From MD308 sp051888795 (GTDB lineage Bacteria > Bacillota > Clostridia > Lachnospirales > Lachnospiraceae): a DNA stretch of 7,516 bases. Made by a program: the position numbers and the translations under genes. Location of the stretch: positions 1 to 7,516 of the forward strand of contig JBJFCD010000259.1 in assembly GCA_051888795.1 (NCBI GenBank). The letters run 5' to 3'. Of this stretch, positions 5,878 to 7,516 are shown piece by piece. The notes under the pieces were generated by a model, which was not told the DNA's origin, made no database searches, and saw nothing but the letters and a program-made list of their open reading frames with translations. Position 1 is the stretch's first letter. Each line of letters begins with the position of its first letter.

Positions 5878-7516
5878 CTATAATTCCTCTAACATAGATG
5901 AAAATCTTTTTTTACGCGCCAATGGATCTATATCCACAGATTCAATATAATTTACAGCAAATTCAAAACGTTCTATTATCCAATGTAAACCTTCTAACAT
6001 TTCTTTTTTATATCCATTTTGCTTTAGCTCATCGAATTCCACTTCTTTATCTATGCCGTAGTTTTCCTCAAGAATTTTTATCAATGGTTCTTCACGTGCT
6101 TTATTTCGTTGCGCCCTCTCCTCTTTCATGTTTTTATACAAGCCTCCAATATTACAAGCTCTCATTATCATATCATGAAAATAAAATTCTTTAACGGTTA
6201 CTGCACATCTTTTTTGTCCATCCTTATATTTTCTTACACATACGTCTTCATACATGAGCTTTATCAACCACTCTTCTGACTCACCATTATTATTATATAA
6301 TTCGTGCAATTCTCTTATTGCAGGGGAAATAATATTCTTTATAAATCTTGAAGATTGCAATTCATACAACATATCTAAATAATTGCTCGTTGTTCTAAAA
6401 CTATTATCCTGCAACCATAATTTCAAAAAACGTTTTTGCTGAGAATCATCCAACTGAGTTGTATATAATGCTGCAAAGTACTCTTGGAATGATCTATGAG
6501 AAAATCTATATTCTAATCCTTCATGAATCAGCATACATACTGAATTAGTCAAATCGGTCAAATAATCCATAGAGTTGAAATTTGTTTCTATTATCTCCTT
6601 TTTTCTTGCAAGCCCAATATATTCCAATACTTTATTCTCTGAAAACTTGTAATCAGAGTTAAAAAAAGATTTGAAACAAAAGTATGAAAAAACTGCTTTA
6701 AAATCTTCATAGCCTAATTTTGACTGAATATCGCGCTTATATCCTCCCTTTGTTGCATCGTGTGTATGAAAAAGGGTAGTAAATGCTTGTTCAAAAAAAT
6801 CATTCAATTTATCAGGAATAGATGCTCTATTTTCAAATGTTAGAAGCATAATAGTTAATAATAGAGGATTTGAGGCAAATGTTTTATATTTATCATATAA
6901 ATATTCATCCAACTCTTTATAAAATTTTTCCTTAATCTTTTGATCATACTCTATCTTTTTAATTAATGATAAAGCTTGCTCTTTAGACAAAGGCATCGAA
7001 TGCATTTCTTCAAATTGATTCCAACCCATAAACTCTTCTAAAGGTCGTGAAGATAAAATGTAGTGATTATCAGGATATTTTTCACTCAAAGCAAATATTT
7101 GACTTGTAACCTGTTTTGATATTTCATTCTTTACTTCATCAAAACCGTCTAACAATACTACGTAACACCCCGTTTCTAAACTATAATCAAAATACTTTCT
7201 TTCTAGTTTAAACTTTAGTGTTTCCATTACATTATAAATATAATCTACTATATTTACATTTTTTTCATCAAATTCATTTAATCCTCTAAGTTCAATCAAA
7301 ACAGGAACATACTGAGTATTTTGTAAAACATTCAAAAAGAAATGTTTCATCATAACACTCTTTCCAATACCTCCTGTTCCTGTAATAATTATCTTATTAC
7401 CAATTTCCAACACATTATTAACATTCGAAGTATCTATTACATTTCCATTTCTATTCAACCCTACACATTCATAGAATGAATATATATCTTTTGCGGCATG
7501 TCTATAGAGAAGAGTT
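5878..7516 (-). CDS. NACHT-domain STAND NTPase, 5' end outside the window (partial)
   Basis: 545 residues are visible. The frame is open without a stop to the right edge, and the residues before the apparent TTG start at 7458 (reading DIYSFYECVG) look like the linker that normally precedes a NACHT domain, so the true start and N-terminal effector lie outside. Counting from the edge: Walker A GTGGIGKS (46-53), the NACHT form of Walker B VVLLDGFDE (119-127), sensor-1-like YILSSRP (152-158), and the post-NACHT winged-helix motif FSHRSFQEYFAALY (338-351). The last 194 residues look helical and charged, with no leucine-rich or TPR repeats that I can see. This part may be the sensor. Such proteins oligomerise on ligand sensing, and bacterial ones (bNACHT, Avs-like) include antiphage systems. 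A defence role here is inferred, since the effector and neighbours are not visible. The gene is clearly AT-richer than the operon downstream, which suggests transfer. Confidence 0.92.
   Translation of the reverse strand, partial: TLLYRHAAKDIYSFYECVGLNRNGNVIDTSNVNNVLEIGNKIIITGTGGIGKSVMMKHFFLNVLQNTQYVPVLIELRGLNEFDEKNVNIVDYIYNVMETLKFKLERKYFDYSLETGCYVVLLDGFDEVKNEISKQVTSQIFALSEKYPDNHYILSSRPLEEFMGWNQFEEMHSMPLSKEQALSLIKKIEYDQKIKEKFYKELDEYLYDKYKTFASNPLLLTIMLLTFENRASIPDKLNDFFEQAFTTLFHTHDATKGGYKRDIQSKLGYEDFKAVFSYFCFKSFFNSDYKFSENKVLEYIGLARKKEIIETNFNSMDYLTDLTNSVCMLIHEGLEYRFSHRSFQEYFAALYTTQLDDSQQKRFLKLWLQDNSFRTTSNYLDMLYELQSSRFIKNIISPAIRELHELYNNNGESEEWLIKLMYEDVCVRKYKDGQKRCAVTVKEFYFHDMIMRACNIGGLYKNMKEERAQRNKAREEPLIKILEENYGIDKEVEFDELKQNGYKKEMLEGLHWIIERFEFAVNYIESVDIDPLARKKRFSSMLEEL

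Noticed and set aside
5871..5886. Tandem TATAATTC repeat at the NACHT stop codon, considered as an attachment-site or insertion scar
   Set aside because: An 8-base tandem copy in AT-rich DNA is easily due to chance, and no integrase, transposase or second matching site is visible.
7456..7458. TTG as the true start of the NACHT protein
   Set aside because: The frame stays open upstream to the window edge with NACHT-linker-like residues, and no clear ribosome site lies before the TTG.
1..7516. CRISPR array, tRNA, rRNA or insertion sequence
   Set aside because: No regularly spaced repeats, cloverleaf sequence, rRNA segment or transposase-like protein was seen on either strand.

Overview
The window reads as part of a low-to-moderate GC Firmicute genome, most likely a gut or rumen Clostridia of the Lachnospiraceae type. 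This is an inference from strong AAGGAGG ribosome sites, a short Gram-positive lipoprotein signal peptide, the DUF3798-type binding protein and the family of the transporter. Every convincing gene lies on the minus strand, so transcription runs from the right edge towards the left.

Right part (about 5800-7516): one AT-rich gene for a NACHT-family STAND NTPase. Its reading frame stays open to the window edge, so its N-terminal effector region lies outside. It ends about 50 bases before a hairpin that can work as a terminator in both directions.

Centre and left (about 83-5771): a complete five-gene ABC importer operon. From 5' to 3' it holds a promoter, a DUF3798-like substrate-binding lipoprotein, an intercistronic stem-loop, a two-domain RbsA/MglA-like ATPase, two different RbsC-like permeases, and a small membrane-anchored protein with an acidic tail. 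The last four genes are packed with a 10-base gap, a 1-base overlap and an 8-base overlap, which suggests translational coupling. A strong intrinsic terminator (33-62) closes the operon. Overlapping its U-tract is a good extended -10 promoter that points left, out of the window.

The lipoprotein should capture a small solute outside the membrane, the two permeases should form a heterodimeric channel, and the ATPase should power import through NBD1, because NBD2 has lost key residues. The last small protein is probably an accessory of this transporter, with no known role. The substrate cannot be read from the sequence. The NACHT protein is unrelated to the transporter and looks like a defence-type or horizontally acquired gene beside a housekeeping-like operon.
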